A DNA stretch of 64,000 nt, taken from NCBI RefSeq assembly GCF_002798015.1, contig NZ_PGTZ01000007.1, forward strand, positions 576,222-640,221, given 5' to 3'. A program made the translations under genes and the position numbers. Positions 1 to 8,368 of this stretch are shown piece after piece. This stretch comes from Luteimicrobium subarcticum (GTDB lineage: Bacteria; Actinomycetota; Actinomycetes; Actinomycetales; Cellulomonadaceae). Below the pieces are notes generated by a model. The model made no database searches. It was not told where the DNA came from and saw nothing but the letters and a program-made list of their open reading frames with translations. How positions within the stretch are numbered: position 1 is the first letter of the stretch; every line of letters starts with the position of its first letter.

Positions 1-933
1 TTCGGCGTGACCCTCGACCCCGAGACCGAGATCATCTCGACGATCGGCGCGAAGGAGGGGTTCAGCCACCTCATGTGGGTGCTGCTCCAGCCGGGCGACG
101 CCGCGATCGTCCCGACGCCCTCGTACCCGATCCACATCTGGGGCCCGTACTTCGCGGGCGCGGACGCACGACAGGTCGACATCGGCGACGGCACCGACGC
201 CGCCGGGTACATCGACCGCGTCATGGAGGCGTGGGAGTACGGCTGGCCCAAGCCGCGCGTCGTCGTCCTGTCGTTCCCGCACAACCCCACGACGACGATC
301 GCGACCAAGGACGACCTGCAGCGGCTCGTCGACTGGGCGCGCGAGCGCGACGTCGTCCTGGTGCACGACCTCGCGTACGCCGACATGACGTTCGACGGGT
401 TCCGTCCGCCGTCGATCATGGAGTGCGAGGGGGCCAAGGAGGTCGCCGTCGAGCTGTACTCGATGACGAAGTCGTACTCGATGGCCGGCTGGCGGGTCGC
501 GTTCCTCGTGGGGCGCCCCGACGTCGTGGGCGCGCTCGCCAAGCTCAAGTCGTACCTCGACTACGGGACGTTCCAGCCGATCCAGATCGCCGCGACCGTC
601 ACCCTCAACGAGGCCGTGGACTTCCCGGTCGAGGTGTCGTCCGTCTACGAGTCGCGCCGCGACGCCCTGTACGACGGGCTGCAGCGCATCGGGTGGGACA
701 TCCACAAGCCCGCCGGGACCATGTTCGCGTGGGCGCGCATCCCCGAGCCGTACCGCGACATGGGATCGATCGAGTTCGCGACGCACGTCGTCGAGCGCTG
801 CGACGTCGCCGTGTCGCCCGGGGTGGGGTTCGGGCCCGGGGGCGACGGGTTCGTGCGGTTCGCGCTCATCGAGAACGAGCAGCGCATCGCGCAGGCCGTC
901 CGCGGGCTCAAGCGCGGGCTCGAGCGGCTCTAG
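1..933 (+). CDS. Alanine aminotransferase (AlaC-like), 5'-truncated by window edge
   Basis: Class I/II PLP-dependent aminotransferase in the cytoplasm, probably interconverting pyruvate and alanine with glutamate as amino donor. The reading frame is open from base 1, so the N-terminal part (roughly 90-100 residues of a normal 400) lies outside the window; a GTG at base 7 is in frame but is unlikely to be the start. Visible family marks are the ISTIGAKEGF cofactor-phosphate region, FPHNPTTT, HDLAYAD (PLP-ring aspartate and tyrosine) and SMTKSYSMAGWR, whose lysine (codon 469-471) forms the Schiff base. The C-terminal substrate arginine lies in GGDGFVRFALIENEQR. It resembles AlaC/AlaA more than AspC; the exact substrate is inferred from family resemblance. 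Confidence 0.88.
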   Translation, partial: FGVTLDPETEIISTIGAKEGFSHLMWVLLQPGDAAIVPTPSYPIHIWGPYFAGADARQVDIGDGTDAAGYIDRVMEAWEYGWPKPRVVVLSFPHNPTTTIATKDDLQRLVDWARERDVVLVHDLAYADMTFDGFRPPSIMECEGAKEVAVELYSMTKSYSMAGWRVAFLVGRPDVVGALAKLKSYLDYGTFQPIQIAATVTLNEAVDFPVEVSSVYESRRDALYDGLQRIGWDIHKPAGTMFAWARIPEPYRDMGSIEFATHVVERCDVAVSPGVGFGPGGDGFVRFALIENEQRIAQAVRGLKRGLERL

Positions 934-966
934 GACCTGCGGGCGCCCGGGCGCGGTCGGGTCGCG

Positions 967-1220
967 GGTCAGCCACGACCATGCCGGGTCAGCCACGACC
1001 TGCGCCGATCAGCGACGACCGGCGGGAGCCCGCTGGTCGTCGGTGCCCGACAGCGAGGGGTGGCGGTATCGGCCCGCAACACTCCCGCGACGCAGCGTGT
1101 CGCGCCGCCGGCGAGCCCGGGACACACCGGCCGCTGCCGGCCCGCGGGTCGTGGCTGACCCGGCATGGTCGTGGCTGACCGTGAGCCGGTCGTGGCTGAC
1201 TACCGCGGGTCGTGGCTGAC
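967..1220. repeat. Repeat A, left array (head-to-head 13-bp units)
   Basis: Three forward units of GTCAGCCACGACC start at 968, 988 and 1008 (the last with two mismatches). Four inverted units, GGTCGTGGCTGAC, start at 1147, 1167, 1188 and 1208. The period is 20-21 bp, about two helical turns. Bases 967-1000 and 1147-1180 form a perfect 34-bp inverted repeat around a 146-nt loop. The array fills most of the gap upstream of the DUF559 gene; no convincing ORF was seen in it. Confidence 0.9.
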
Positions 1221-1318
1221 GGGAAGCCGCGGCGCAGAGCCCGACGTTCCGCCGCGTGGCCGTCCACAGGACCGGCGAGTTGTCGCGGTCGCGGGCCAGC
1301 GCGTGGCATCCCTGGACC

Positions 1319-2263
1319 ATGACTCCGCAACCACCCGTCCCGCCCGTCCCACCCGCCCCGCCTGTCCCGAGCGTCCCCCGGTACCGGTCCGTCGGCGGAG
1401 ACACAGGCAGCGTCCTGACGCGCCTGCAGCAGCACCGTGTGCTGCGGCTCGGCTCCCTCGTGTCGGACGCCTCCGGTCTCGCAGCTCTGCGCGCGCTCGT
1501 CCGGACCGGCCAGGTCGACAGGGTCGGCCACGGGACGTACGCCATGCCCGGCACCCCGGACGAGCTCGTGCTCGCCGCCCGCTTCCGCGGGCTGGTGACG
1601 TGCGCGAGCGCGGTGCGGCTCCATCGCCTCGCGACCCACGGACCACCCGACCACGAATCACCCGAGAGGGTTCACCTCGCCGTCGCGGGCGGGAGCAGCG
1701 GTGGCTCCCACCCTGCGAGGGATCGGGCACGGGTCCGTCTGTACCGCGGTGAACCGGTCGAGGTCTCGTCCGTGCACGTGCCCGGCCCGGTCGTCCCGGT
1801 CGCCGTGGCGCTCGTGACGTGCGCGGTCCGGGACTCGGCGGTGGTGTCGGTCGACAGCGCGGTGCAGCGCGGCTTCGTCACGGTCGAGGAGGTGGCAGCC
1901 CGCGTCGCCCCGCACGCGGCGGCGCGAGCGGCAGTCGTCCTCGGGCTCGTCGACGGCCGGTCGGAGTCGGTCATCGAGACCCTGGCGCGGCTCGCGCTCG
2001 TCGACGCGGGGTTCGCGGTGGTTCCACAGGTCGTCGTCCCCGGTGTGGGCCGGGTGGACCTGCTCGTGGAGGGGACCGTGGTCGTCGAGCTCGACGGCTT
2101 CGCGTACCACGGCGATCGCTCGGCGTACCGCGAGGACCGACGACGGGACCGCGAGCTCGTGGCCCGAGGGCTGACGGTCCTCCGGTTCACCTACGAGGAC
2201 GTCGTGCAGGGGCCGGCCCGAGTGGTCGACGCGGTCCGCGCGGCGCTGGTCGCACGGGCCTGA
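1319..2263 (+). CDS. AbiEi-like N-terminus plus DUF559 (Vsr-like nuclease fold) protein 1
   Basis: A 314-residue cytoplasmic protein of the actinobacterial DUF559 group. The N-terminal part (about residues 15-80) looks like the winged-helix AbiEi-type antitoxin domain (RALVRTGQVDRVGHGTYAMPG). The C-terminal 100 residues carry the DUF559 pattern, related to very-short-patch-repair endonucleases: GRVDLLVEG, VVVELDGFAYHGDRSAYRED and RDRELVARGLTVLRFTYEDV. Candidate metal ligands are the aspartate in VDLL and the E/D of ELDG. ATG at 1319 is chosen over an upstream GTG at 1256 because the family domain begins shortly after it. The gene sits alone between two arrays of repeat A, and the right array begins 2 bp after its stop. 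Substrate and role are unknown. It is paralogous to the gene at 23478-24413. Confidence 0.85.
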   Translation: MTPQPPVPPVPPAPPVPSVPRYRSVGGDTGSVLTRLQQHRVLRLGSLVSDASGLAALRALVRTGQVDRVGHGTYAMPGTPDELVLAARFRGLVTCASAVRLHRLATHGPPDHESPERVHLAVAGGSSGGSHPARDRARVRLYRGEPVEVSSVHVPGPVVPVAVALVTCAVRDSAVVSVDSAVQRGFVTVEEVAARVAPHAAARAAVVLGLVDGRSESVIETLARLALVDAGFAVVPQVVVPGVGRVDLLVEGTVVVELDGFAYHGDRSAYREDRRRDRELVARGLTVLRFTYEDVVQGPARVVDAVRAALVARA

Positions 2264-2265
2264 CG

Positions 2266-2485
2266 GTCAACCACGACCGTGCTCGCGTCAGCCACGACCG
2301 CAGCCCGTCAGTCACGACCGACTTCCGTCAGCCACGACCGCCGACGCGGAGCGCGAGCGGCGGCGGATGTCCCGCGTCCGGCGCTCGGCGACCCGTTCGA
2401 CGGACCCGGAGCGGTCGTGGCTGACGGAAGTCGGTCGTGGTTGATCAGCGCGGGTCGTGGTTGACGGGCAGCGGTCGCGGCTGAC
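2266..2485. repeat. Repeat A, right array (head-to-head 13-bp units)
   Basis: Four forward units start at 2266, 2287, 2307 and 2327 (sequences GTCAACCACGACC, GTCAGCCACGACC, GTCAGTCACGACC, GTCAGCCACGACC). Four inverted units start at 2413, 2433, 2453 and 2473, again at 20-21-bp period. Bases 2313-2341 and 2411-2439 form a perfect 29-bp inverted repeat with a 69-nt loop. The array lies between the DUF559 stop and the convergent aldo/keto reductase, so it could also stop transcription from both sides. Confidence 0.9.
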
Positions 2486-2494
2486 AGCCGTCGC

Positions 2495-3376
2495 TCAGTG
2501 CCCGCCGGTGAACGTCTCCGGGTCTGCGGTGCCGGTGCGCCGGCCCGCGTCGAGGCCCGTGATCGCGGCCATCTCGTGCTCGCCGAGCGTGAAGTCGAGC
2601 ACGTCGGCGTTCTCGGCGAGGCGGTCGCGCGACGACGCCTTCGGGATGACGACGTCGCCCCGCTGCAGGTGCCACCGGACCACCACCTGCGCCGGGGTGC
2701 GCCCGTGGCTCGCCGCGACCTGGACGACCACGGGGTCGTCGAGGACCTGCCCGCGCGCGAGCGGCGACCAGGCCTCCGTGACGATGCCGTGCCGGGCGTG
2801 GAACGACCGCAGCTCGTCCTGGACGAGGTACGGCTGCACCTCGATCTGGTTGACCGCGGGCGGCACGTCGGCCTCGGCGAGCAGCCGCTCGAGGTGGCGC
2901 ACGGTGAAGTTGGAGACCCCGATCGCTTTCGCACGCCCGGAGGCGTACGCCTCCTCGAGGACCCGCCACCGGGCCACGTAGTCCGACACGGTCGGCAGCG
3001 GCCAGTGGACGAGGAACAGGTCCACGTACCCGAGGTCGAGGTCGGCGAGCGTCCTCTCGAACGCCGCCCGGGCGTCGTCGGGCTCGAGGTACGGGTTGTC
3101 GAGCTTGCTCGTCACGAACACGTCGGCCCGGTCGAGGCCGGACGCGCGCACGGCCTCGCCGACCTCGCGCTCGTTGCCGTACATCTCCGCGGTGTCGACG
3201 TGCCGGTACCCGACGTCGAGGGCGTCGCGCACGATGTCGCGCGTGCGCTCCGGCGGGATCTTGTACGTCCCTGCACCGATCTGGGGGACGGTCCCGCCCC
3301 CGCGGAGCGCGATGCGCGGCACCGGCGCGGTCGACGGCCCGGGGGCCGGGCCCTGCGCGGGGGGCGGGAGCGTCAT
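2495..3376 (-). CDS. Aldo/keto reductase 1 (AKR5-like)
   Basis: NADPH-dependent aldo/keto reductase, 293 residues, cytoplasmic TIM barrel that reduces aldehydes or ketones. It shows the family signature GYRHVDTAEMYGNEREVG (catalytic Asp and Tyr), the catalytic lysine in VFVTSKLDNPY, the catalytic histidine in DLFLVHWPLP, the IGVSNF strand, and the cofactor-binding segment VVIPKASSRDRLAEN. It resembles 2,5-diketo-D-gluconate reductases. An N-terminal Pro/Ala-rich stretch of about 20 residues precedes the barrel, so the true start could be slightly internal. It lies 14 bp after a second aldo/keto reductase on the same strand, suggesting a tandem duplication transcribed as a unit. The substrate cannot be read from the sequence. 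Confidence 0.92.
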   Translation of the reverse strand: MTLPPPAQGPAPGPSTAPVPRIALRGGGTVPQIGAGTYKIPPERTRDIVRDALDVGYRHVDTAEMYGNEREVGEAVRASGLDRADVFVTSKLDNPYLEPDDARAAFERTLADLDLGYVDLFLVHWPLPTVSDYVARWRVLEEAYASGRAKAIGVSNFTVRHLERLLAEADVPPAVNQIEVQPYLVQDELRSFHARHGIVTEAWSPLARGQVLDDPVVVQVAASHGRTPAQVVVRWHLQRGDVVIPKASSRDRLAENADVLDFTLGEHEMAAITGLDAGRRTGTADPETFTGGH

Positions 3377-3390
3377 GGTCGGTCAGCCCG

Positions 3391-4215
3391 TCAGTTGACG
3401 TCTTCCGGGTGGGGTCCGATGCGCCCGCCCTTGTCGAGCGCGCTCACGGCGGCCATGTCCTCGGCGGAGAGCTCGAAGTCGAACAGTGCGAAGTTCTCCT
3501 CGATGCGGGCCCGGGTCACCGACTTCGGGAACACGATGTCGCCGCGCTGCAGGTGCCAGCGGAGCACGACCTGGGCCGGCGTGCGGTCGTGCTCGGACGC
3601 GACGCGCACCAGGACCGGGTCGCCCAGCACGGTGCCCTGCCCGATCGGGGACCAGGCCTCGGTCGCGATGCCGTGCTCGCTGTCGAAGGCGCGCAGCGCG
3701 TCCTGGGCGAGGTACGGGTGCAGCTCGACCTGGTTCACGGCGGGGACCACCGTGGTCTCGGTGTGGAGCCGGCGCAGGTGGTGCTCCGTGAAGTTGGAGA
3801 CCCCGATCGCGCGGGCCCGCCCCGACCGGTAGATGTCCTCGAACGCGCGCCACACCTCGACGTAGTTCCGCGTCTCGGGCATCGGCCAGTGGACGAGGAA
3901 CAGGTCGAGGTAGTCGAAGCCGAGGGTGTCGAGGGAGGTCTCGAACGCCTCGAGGGTCTCCTCCGCGGTGTGCACGCCGTTGTTGAGCTTGCTGGTCACG
4001 AAGATCTCGCTGCGGTCGATCCCGGAGTCGCGGACCGCCTCGCCGACCTGCTTCTCGTTGCGGTACATCTGCGCGGTGTCGATGTGGCGGTAGCCGACCT
4101 CGAGGGCCGACAGCACGGTGTCGCGCGCGTCGTCGGGCTTGATCTGGAAGACCCCGAAGCCGAGCTGCGGGATCTCCACGCCGTTGTTCAGGGTGACGGT
4201 GGGGACATCAGTCAT
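3391..4215 (-). CDS. Aldo/keto reductase 2 (AKR5-like)
   Basis: Second aldo/keto reductase, 274 residues from the ATG at 4213-4215. A longer frame upstream exists, but its extra residues (GTRRARGRAYVGG) do not match the family, and the barrel begins immediately after MTDVPTVTLNNG. Catalytic tetrad regions are present: GYRHIDTAQMYRNE, IFVTSKLNNG, DLFLVHWPMP and IGVSNFTEHH; the coenzyme loop is IVFPKSVTRARIEEN. It is clearly paralogous to the downstream reductase at 2495-3376 and probably shares its transcript. It is divergent from the sugar dehydrogenase lipoprotein, with 77 bp between the two starts. Specific substrate unknown. Confidence 0.93.
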   Translation of the reverse strand: MTDVPTVTLNNGVEIPQLGFGVFQIKPDDARDTVLSALEVGYRHIDTAQMYRNEKQVGEAVRDSGIDRSEIFVTSKLNNGVHTAEETLEAFETSLDTLGFDYLDLFLVHWPMPETRNYVEVWRAFEDIYRSGRARAIGVSNFTEHHLRRLHTETTVVPAVNQVELHPYLAQDALRAFDSEHGIATEAWSPIGQGTVLGDPVLVRVASEHDRTPAQVVLRWHLQRGDIVFPKSVTRARIEENFALFDFELSAEDMAAVSALDKGGRIGPHPEDVN

Positions 4216-4292
4216 GCCCCCAACGTAGGCACGTCCGCGGGCCCGCCGCGTCCCCACGGGCGCGTTTGCGCCGAGAGGGAACAGGATGGGGC

Positions 4293-5507
4293 ATGACGTC
4301 CGTCACATCCCGTCGTCGCACGGCCGCGGTGCTCCTGGGGCTCGCGGCGGTCGTGCTCCCAGCGGGGTGCGGCGGGGACGGGGACGGGGACCGCGGCGGC
4401 GACAGCACGGAGCACGCCGAGCGGGCCGCCGCGTCACCGCGGGCGACCGTCGACGTCGTCGCCACGCGCCTCGACGCCCCGTGGGGGCTCGTGACGCTAC
4501 CGGACGGCCGCGTCCTGGTGACGCTGCGCGACCGCGCGGAGATGCTCCTGCTGGACCCGACGACGACGCCGGCGGCCCGGACGACGCTCACCGGTCCGGG
4601 CGCCGACGCGCTCGCATCCGGCACCGCGCACGGCGGGGAGGGGGGACTGCTCGGGGTCGCGGTGTCGCCGCGCTTCGCGACGGACCGGCGGGTGTTCCTC
4701 TACCGCACGACGGACGCGGGCAACGAGGTGGTGCGCGCCGAGCTCGACGGCACCACGCTGGGCGCGCTGACGACGGTCGTCGACGGGATCCCGGCGGCGT
4801 CGATCCACGACGGCGGGCGGCTCGCGTTCGGCCCGGACGACGACCTGTACGTCACGACGGGCGACGCGGTGGGTGGCGACGAGGCGCAGGACCTCGGCTC
4901 GCTCGGCGGCAAGATCCTGCGCGTCACCCAGGACGGCGACCCGGCACCCGGCAACCCGTTCGCGGGGTCGCGCGTGTGGTCGTGGGGGCACCGCAACGTG
5001 CAGGGGATCGGCTGGGCGGCGGACGGCACGATGTTCGCGTCCGAGTTCGGGCAGAACACGTACGACGAGCTGAACGTCGTGGTGCCGGGGGCGAACTACG
5101 GCTGGCCGGTGGTCGAGGGACGCCGCGCGGACGGCGCGGGGGACGACCCGGAGCACCCGCCCGAGGCCTACCGCGACCCGGTGGTGGTGTGGGCGACGTC
5201 GGACGCGAGCCCGAGCGGTCTGGCCGTCACGACTCGTGCCGTGTACCTGGCAGGGCTCCGCGGGGAGCGGCTGTGGCGCGTGCCGCTGACGTCGGGCGGC
5301 GTGGGCGAGCCGCAGGCCCTGCTCGCGGGGGAGCACGGCCGGCTGCGGGCGGTGCTCGAGGCGCCCGCGGACGACACGGCGCCCGCGGACGACACGGCGG
5401 GTGCGGGTGGCCGGGACGTCCTGTACGTCCTGACGAACGACACGGACGGCCGGGGTTCGCCGTCGGCGGACGACGATCGGTTGCTGCGCGTGGCCGTGGC
5501 GGACTGA
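4293..5507 (+). CDS. Lipoprotein PQQ-type sugar dehydrogenase (GSDH/YliI-like)
   Basis: Secreted, membrane-anchored six-bladed beta-propeller of the glucose/sorbosone dehydrogenase family, 404 residues. These enzymes oxidise sugars with PQQ, or are orphan homologues of YliI/Asd. ATG at 4293 gives a short basic n-region, a hydrophobic stretch and a lipobox ending in LPAGC, so Cys-27 or close by should be lipidated. Propeller marks include LDAPWGLVTLPDGRVLVTLRD, GGEGGLLGVAVSP, HDGGRLAFGPDDDLYVTTGD, GGKILRV and WSWGHRNVQGIGW with SEFGQNTYDELN. A nearly perfect 18-bp tandem duplication (APADDT twice, about 5367-5400) sits in a surface loop. Whether PQQ is made by this organism cannot be judged here. 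Confidence 0.88.
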   Translation: MTSVTSRRRTAAVLLGLAAVVLPAGCGGDGDGDRGGDSTEHAERAAASPRATVDVVATRLDAPWGLVTLPDGRVLVTLRDRAEMLLLDPTTTPAARTTLTGPGADALASGTAHGGEGGLLGVAVSPRFATDRRVFLYRTTDAGNEVVRAELDGTTLGALTTVVDGIPAASIHDGGRLAFGPDDDLYVTTGDAVGGDEAQDLGSLGGKILRVTQDGDPAPGNPFAGSRVWSWGHRNVQGIGWAADGTMFASEFGQNTYDELNVVVPGANYGWPVVEGRRADGAGDDPEHPPEAYRDPVVVWATSDASPSGLAVTTRAVYLAGLRGERLWRVPLTSGGVGEPQALLAGEHGRLRAVLEAPADDTAPADDTAGAGGRDVLYVLTNDTDGRGSPSADDDRLLRVAVAD

Positions 5508-5597
5508 CGGTGCCATGCTTGCGAGCGCAGGGACCCCGGTGCGGCGGCAGGACTCGCGCGGCCCGGTGTCCGACTTCCCGCACGGATTGGAGTGGGC

Positions 5598-6089
5598 ATG
5601 ACTGAGCAGGACCGACCGCGGTTCGGGGGCGTCGACCTCGTCGCGGTGGCGTTCCCGGAGGAGCGCATCCCGGACCGGGTCAAGGAGGAGATCGCTGCGG
5701 TCGTCGCGAGCGGCACGGTGACCCTGGTGGACCTGGTCGTGGTGCGCCGTGGTAACGACGGCGCGCTCACCGTCATCGAGCTCGAGGACCTGGGCGACGA
5801 GCTGGACATCGACACGATCGAGCTCCCCGGCGGCGGCCTCACGGGCCAGGAGGACATCGACGAGATCGCGGCCGGCCTGCCCGAGGGCACGTCGGCGATC
5901 GTGCTCCTGTTCGAGAACACGTGGGCGCGCGGGTTCGTCCAGGCGGCGAACGACGCGGACGGCGTCGTCCTCGCGCACGAGCGCATCCCGGGCGAGGTCG
6001 TCAACGCGGTCCTCGACCTCGCGGAGCTGGACGACGACGAGCTCGCCGAGGTCCTCGACGGGGCCGTCGACGACTCCCCGCAGGCCTGA
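5598..6089 (+). CDS. DUF6325/DUF1269-like acidic protein
   Basis: Small acidic cytoplasmic protein, 163 residues, of the family found beside SHOCT proteins in actinobacteria. Visible segments are DLVAVAFPEERIPDRVKEEI, a VTLVDLVVVRRGNDG strand and GTSAIVLLFENTWARGF. ATG at 5598 is preceded by the purine-rich TTGGAG; a GTG two codons earlier is possible. It is followed after 30 bp by a SHOCT protein, and the pair should be one transcript ending at the hairpin at 6516-6548. No catalytic motif is apparent. A role in stress or envelope homeostasis would be a guess from context. Confidence 0.75.
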   Translation: MTEQDRPRFGGVDLVAVAFPEERIPDRVKEEIAAVVASGTVTLVDLVVVRRGNDGALTVIELEDLGDELDIDTIELPGGGLTGQEDIDEIAAGLPEGTSAIVLLFENTWARGFVQAANDADGVVLAHERIPGEVVNAVLDLAELDDDELAEVLDGAVDDSPQA

Positions 6090-6119
6090 CACCCCACTCT
6101 CGGAACGAAGGAGAACAGC

Positions 6120-6500
6120 ATGCCTATCGGACGCATGGGACGCGTGGGTCGTCCCGGCCTCATCGGGGTCGCCGCACGGACCGCCGTGATCACGGGGACG
6201 GCGTCGGCCACGGCCGGCGCGATGGGCCGCCGTCAGCAGCGCAAGGCGGAGTCGAGCTGGGAGCAGCAGCAGTACGCGGCTCAGCAGCAGCAGGCGCAGG
6301 TCGACGCCGCGGCGCGCCAGGCGGCCGCCGAGCAGGCGGCGGCGGCTCCTGCCCCGGCTGCGGCCCCTGCGGCGGCGCCCGCGGCCGGCGGGATCAGCGA
6401 CGACGCGATGGCGAAGCTCGCCCAGCTCGGCCAGCTGCACGAGCAGGGCATCCTCGACGACGCCGAGTTCGCGTCGGCCAAGGCGAAGCTGCTCGGCTGA
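6120..6500 (+). CDS. SHOCT-domain small protein
   Basis: A 126-residue protein. Its N-terminus is a Gly/Arg-rich segment (MPIGRMGRVGRPGLIGVAAR) with a weakly hydrophobic stretch, its middle is Gln- and Ala/Pro-rich low complexity, and the last 30 residues match the SHOCT (short C-terminal) domain: MAKLAQLGQLHEQGILDDAE followed by FASAKAKLLG. SHOCT domains are thought to mediate oligomerisation or membrane-proximal interactions. The gene has a good ribosome site (GAAGGAGAA) and lies 30 bp behind the DUF6325 gene. The function of the pair is not known. Confidence 0.82.
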   Translation: MPIGRMGRVGRPGLIGVAARTAVITGTASATAGAMGRRQQRKAESSWEQQQYAAQQQQAQVDAAARQAAAEQAAAAPAPAAAPAAAPAAGGISDDAMAKLAQLGQLHEQGILDDAEFASAKAKLLG

Positions 6501-6515
6501 CCTGAGCCACGACGC

Positions 6516-6548
6516 CCCGGGTGCCCGACGACCGGTCGGGCGCCCGGG
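6516..6548 (+). terminator. Terminator-like hairpin after SHOCT gene
   Basis: CCCGGGTGCCCGAC at 6516-6529 pairs with GTCGGGCGCCCGGG at 6535-6548 (one G-T pair), leaving a 5-nt loop. There is no T-run. It separates the small operon from metG and may end transcription or attenuate read-through into it. Confidence 0.55.
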
Positions 6549-6571
6549 CCGGTCGCCCTAGGATGGGCGCC

Positions 6572-8368
6572 ATGACCCACATCCTCTCGGCCGTGGCGTG
6601 GCCGTACGCCAACGGTCCGCGCCACATCGGTCACGTCGCAGGCTTCGGAGTCCCGTCGGACGTCTTCAGCCGGCACATGCGGATGGCGGGTCACGACGTG
6701 CTCATGGTGTCGGGCACGGACGAGCACGGCACGCCGATCCTCGTCCAGGCCGAGCAGGAGGGCGTGACCCCGCAGGAGCTCGCGGACCGCTACAACCGGG
6801 TCATCACGAAGGACCTGGTCGACCTGGGCCTGTCGTACGACCTGTTCACCCGGACGACGACGCGCAACCACTACGCGGTCGTGCAGGAGATGTTCCGCAC
6901 CGTCCACAAGAACGGGTACATGGTCGAGAAGTCGACCATGGGCGCGATCTCGCCGTCGACGGGCCGCACCCTGCCGGACCGCTTCATCGAGGGCACGTGC
7001 CCGATCTGCGGCTACGACGGTGCGCGCGGCGACCAGTGCGACAACTGCGGCAACCAGCTCGACCCGATCGACCTCATCCATCCGAAGAGCCGCATCAACG
7101 GCGAGACGCCGAAGTTCGTCGAGTCGACGCACTTCTTCCTCGACCTGCCGGCGTTCGTGGACGCGCTCGACACGTGGCTGCGGTCGCGCCAGAACTGGCG
7201 TCCGAACGTCCTGAACTTCTCGCTGAACCTGCTCGAGGACGTGCGCCCGCGCGCCATGACGCGCGACATCGACTGGGGCATCCCGGTGCCGCTGCCGGGC
7301 TGGGAGGAGAACTCCCACAAGCGCCTGTACGTGTGGTTCGACGCCGTGATCGGCTACCTGTCGGCGTCGATCGAGTGGGCACGCCGCACGGGCGACCCGG
7401 ACGCGTGGCGGGCGTGGTGGAACGACCCCGAGGCCCTGTCGTACTACTTCATGGGCAAGGACAACATCACGTTCCACTCCCAGATCTGGCCGGCCGAGCT
7501 CCTCGCCTACGAGGGCAAGGGCAGCCGGGGCGGTGCGCCGGGCGTGTACGGCGACCTGAACCTGCCCACCGAGGTGGTCTCGAGCGAGTTCCTCACGATG
7601 GAGGGCAAGCAGTTCTCGTCGTCGCGCGGCGTCGTCATCTACGTGCGCGACATGCTGGCGCGCTACCAGCCCGACGCGCTGCGCTACTTCATCTCGGTCG
7701 CGGGCCCGGAGAACCAGGACAGCGACTTCACGTGGGCGGACTTCAAGCGCCGCACCAACGACGAGCTGGTCGCCGGCTGGGGCAACCTGGTGAACCGCAC
7801 GGCGAACCTCGTGCACAAGAACTTCGGGGTGATCCCGGCGCCCGTGGCCCGTGAGGCCGTGGACGACGCGATCCTCGCGCAGACGTCCGGCGCGTTCGAG
7901 ACGGTCGGCAAGCTCGTCGAGACGCACCGGCAGCGCGCGGGCATCGCCGAGGCGATGCGGGTCGTGGGCGAGGTCAACAAGTACGTGTCGGAGACCGAGC
8001 CGTGGAAGCTCAAGGCCGACCCGGACCGTCTCGCGACCGTCCTGCACACCGTCACGCAGGCCGTGAGCGACTGCAACACGCTGCTCGCGCCGTACCTGCC
8101 GCACTCGGCGCAGGCCGTGCACGAGACGTTCGGGGGCGTCGGGCACTTCTCGCCGCTGCCCCGGCTCGAGGAGGTCACCGACCTCGACGACGACTCGCGC
8201 CACTACCCGATCATCACGGGCGACTACGTCCACGGCGAGACGGTGCACCCGTGGGAGTCGAGGCCGGTCGTCCCCGGCACCGAGATCGCGAAGCCGAGCC
8301 CGGTGTTCACCAAGCTCGACGACTCGATCGTCGAGGAGGAGCTCGAGCGGCTGCGCGAGCGGGCGTGA
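6572..8368 (+). CDS. metG: Methionyl-tRNA synthetase
   Basis: Class I aminoacyl-tRNA synthetase charging tRNA-Met and initiator tRNA, 598 residues, cytoplasm. The ATG at 6572 opens the Rossmann fold directly ([22 protein letters not shown] motif at residues 18-21). A knuckle with two Cys pairs ([13 protein letters not shown]) should bind zinc. The KMSKS loop is the variant FSSSR at about residue 348, as seen in other actinobacterial MetG. The anticodon-binding helical domain follows and the C-terminal tRNA-binding module of some homologues is absent. It starts the conserved actinobacterial order metG-tatD-rpfB-ksgA-ispE, and tatD overlaps its stop codon. Confidence 0.97.
   Translation: MTHILSAVAWPYANGPRHIGHVAGFGVPSDVFSRHMRMAGHDVLMVSGTDEHGTPILVQAEQEGVTPQELADRYNRVITKDLVDLGLSYDLFTRTTTRNHYAVVQEMFRTVHKNGYMVEKSTMGAISPSTGRTLPDRFIEGTCPICGYDGARGDQCDNCGNQLDPIDLIHPKSRINGETPKFVESTHFFLDLPAFVDALDTWLRSRQNWRPNVLNFSLNLLEDVRPRAMTRDIDWGIPVPLPGWEENSHKRLYVWFDAVIGYLSASIEWARRTGDPDAWRAWWNDPEALSYYFMGKDNITFHSQIWPAELLAYEGKGSRGGAPGVYGDLNLPTEVVSSEFLTMEGKQFSSSRGVVIYVRDMLARYQPDALRYFISVAGPENQDSDFTWADFKRRTNDELVAGWGNLVNRTANLVHKNFGVIPAPVAREAVDDAILAQTSGAFETVGKLVETHRQRAGIAEAMRVVGEVNKYVSETEPWKLKADPDRLATVLHTVTQAVSDCNTLLAPYLPHSAQAVHETFGGVGHFSPLPRLEEVTDLDDDSRHYPIITGDYVHGETVHPWESRPVVPGTEIAKPSPVFTKLDDSIVEEELERLRERA

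Noticed and set aside
1256-1318. Upstream GTG as start of DUF559 protein 1
   Set aside because: The extra 21 residues do not resemble the family and lack a ribosome site; ATG at 1319 preferred.
967-2485. CRISPR-like array
   Set aside because: Units are 13 bp with 7-8-bp gaps, change orientation within each array, and no cas genes are present; this is not a CRISPR.
4497-6440. Long minus-strand ORFs (hundreds of codons) opposite known genes
   Set aside because: Arg/Ala/Gly-rich shadows caused by extreme GC3 bias; the opposite strand carries recognisable domains.
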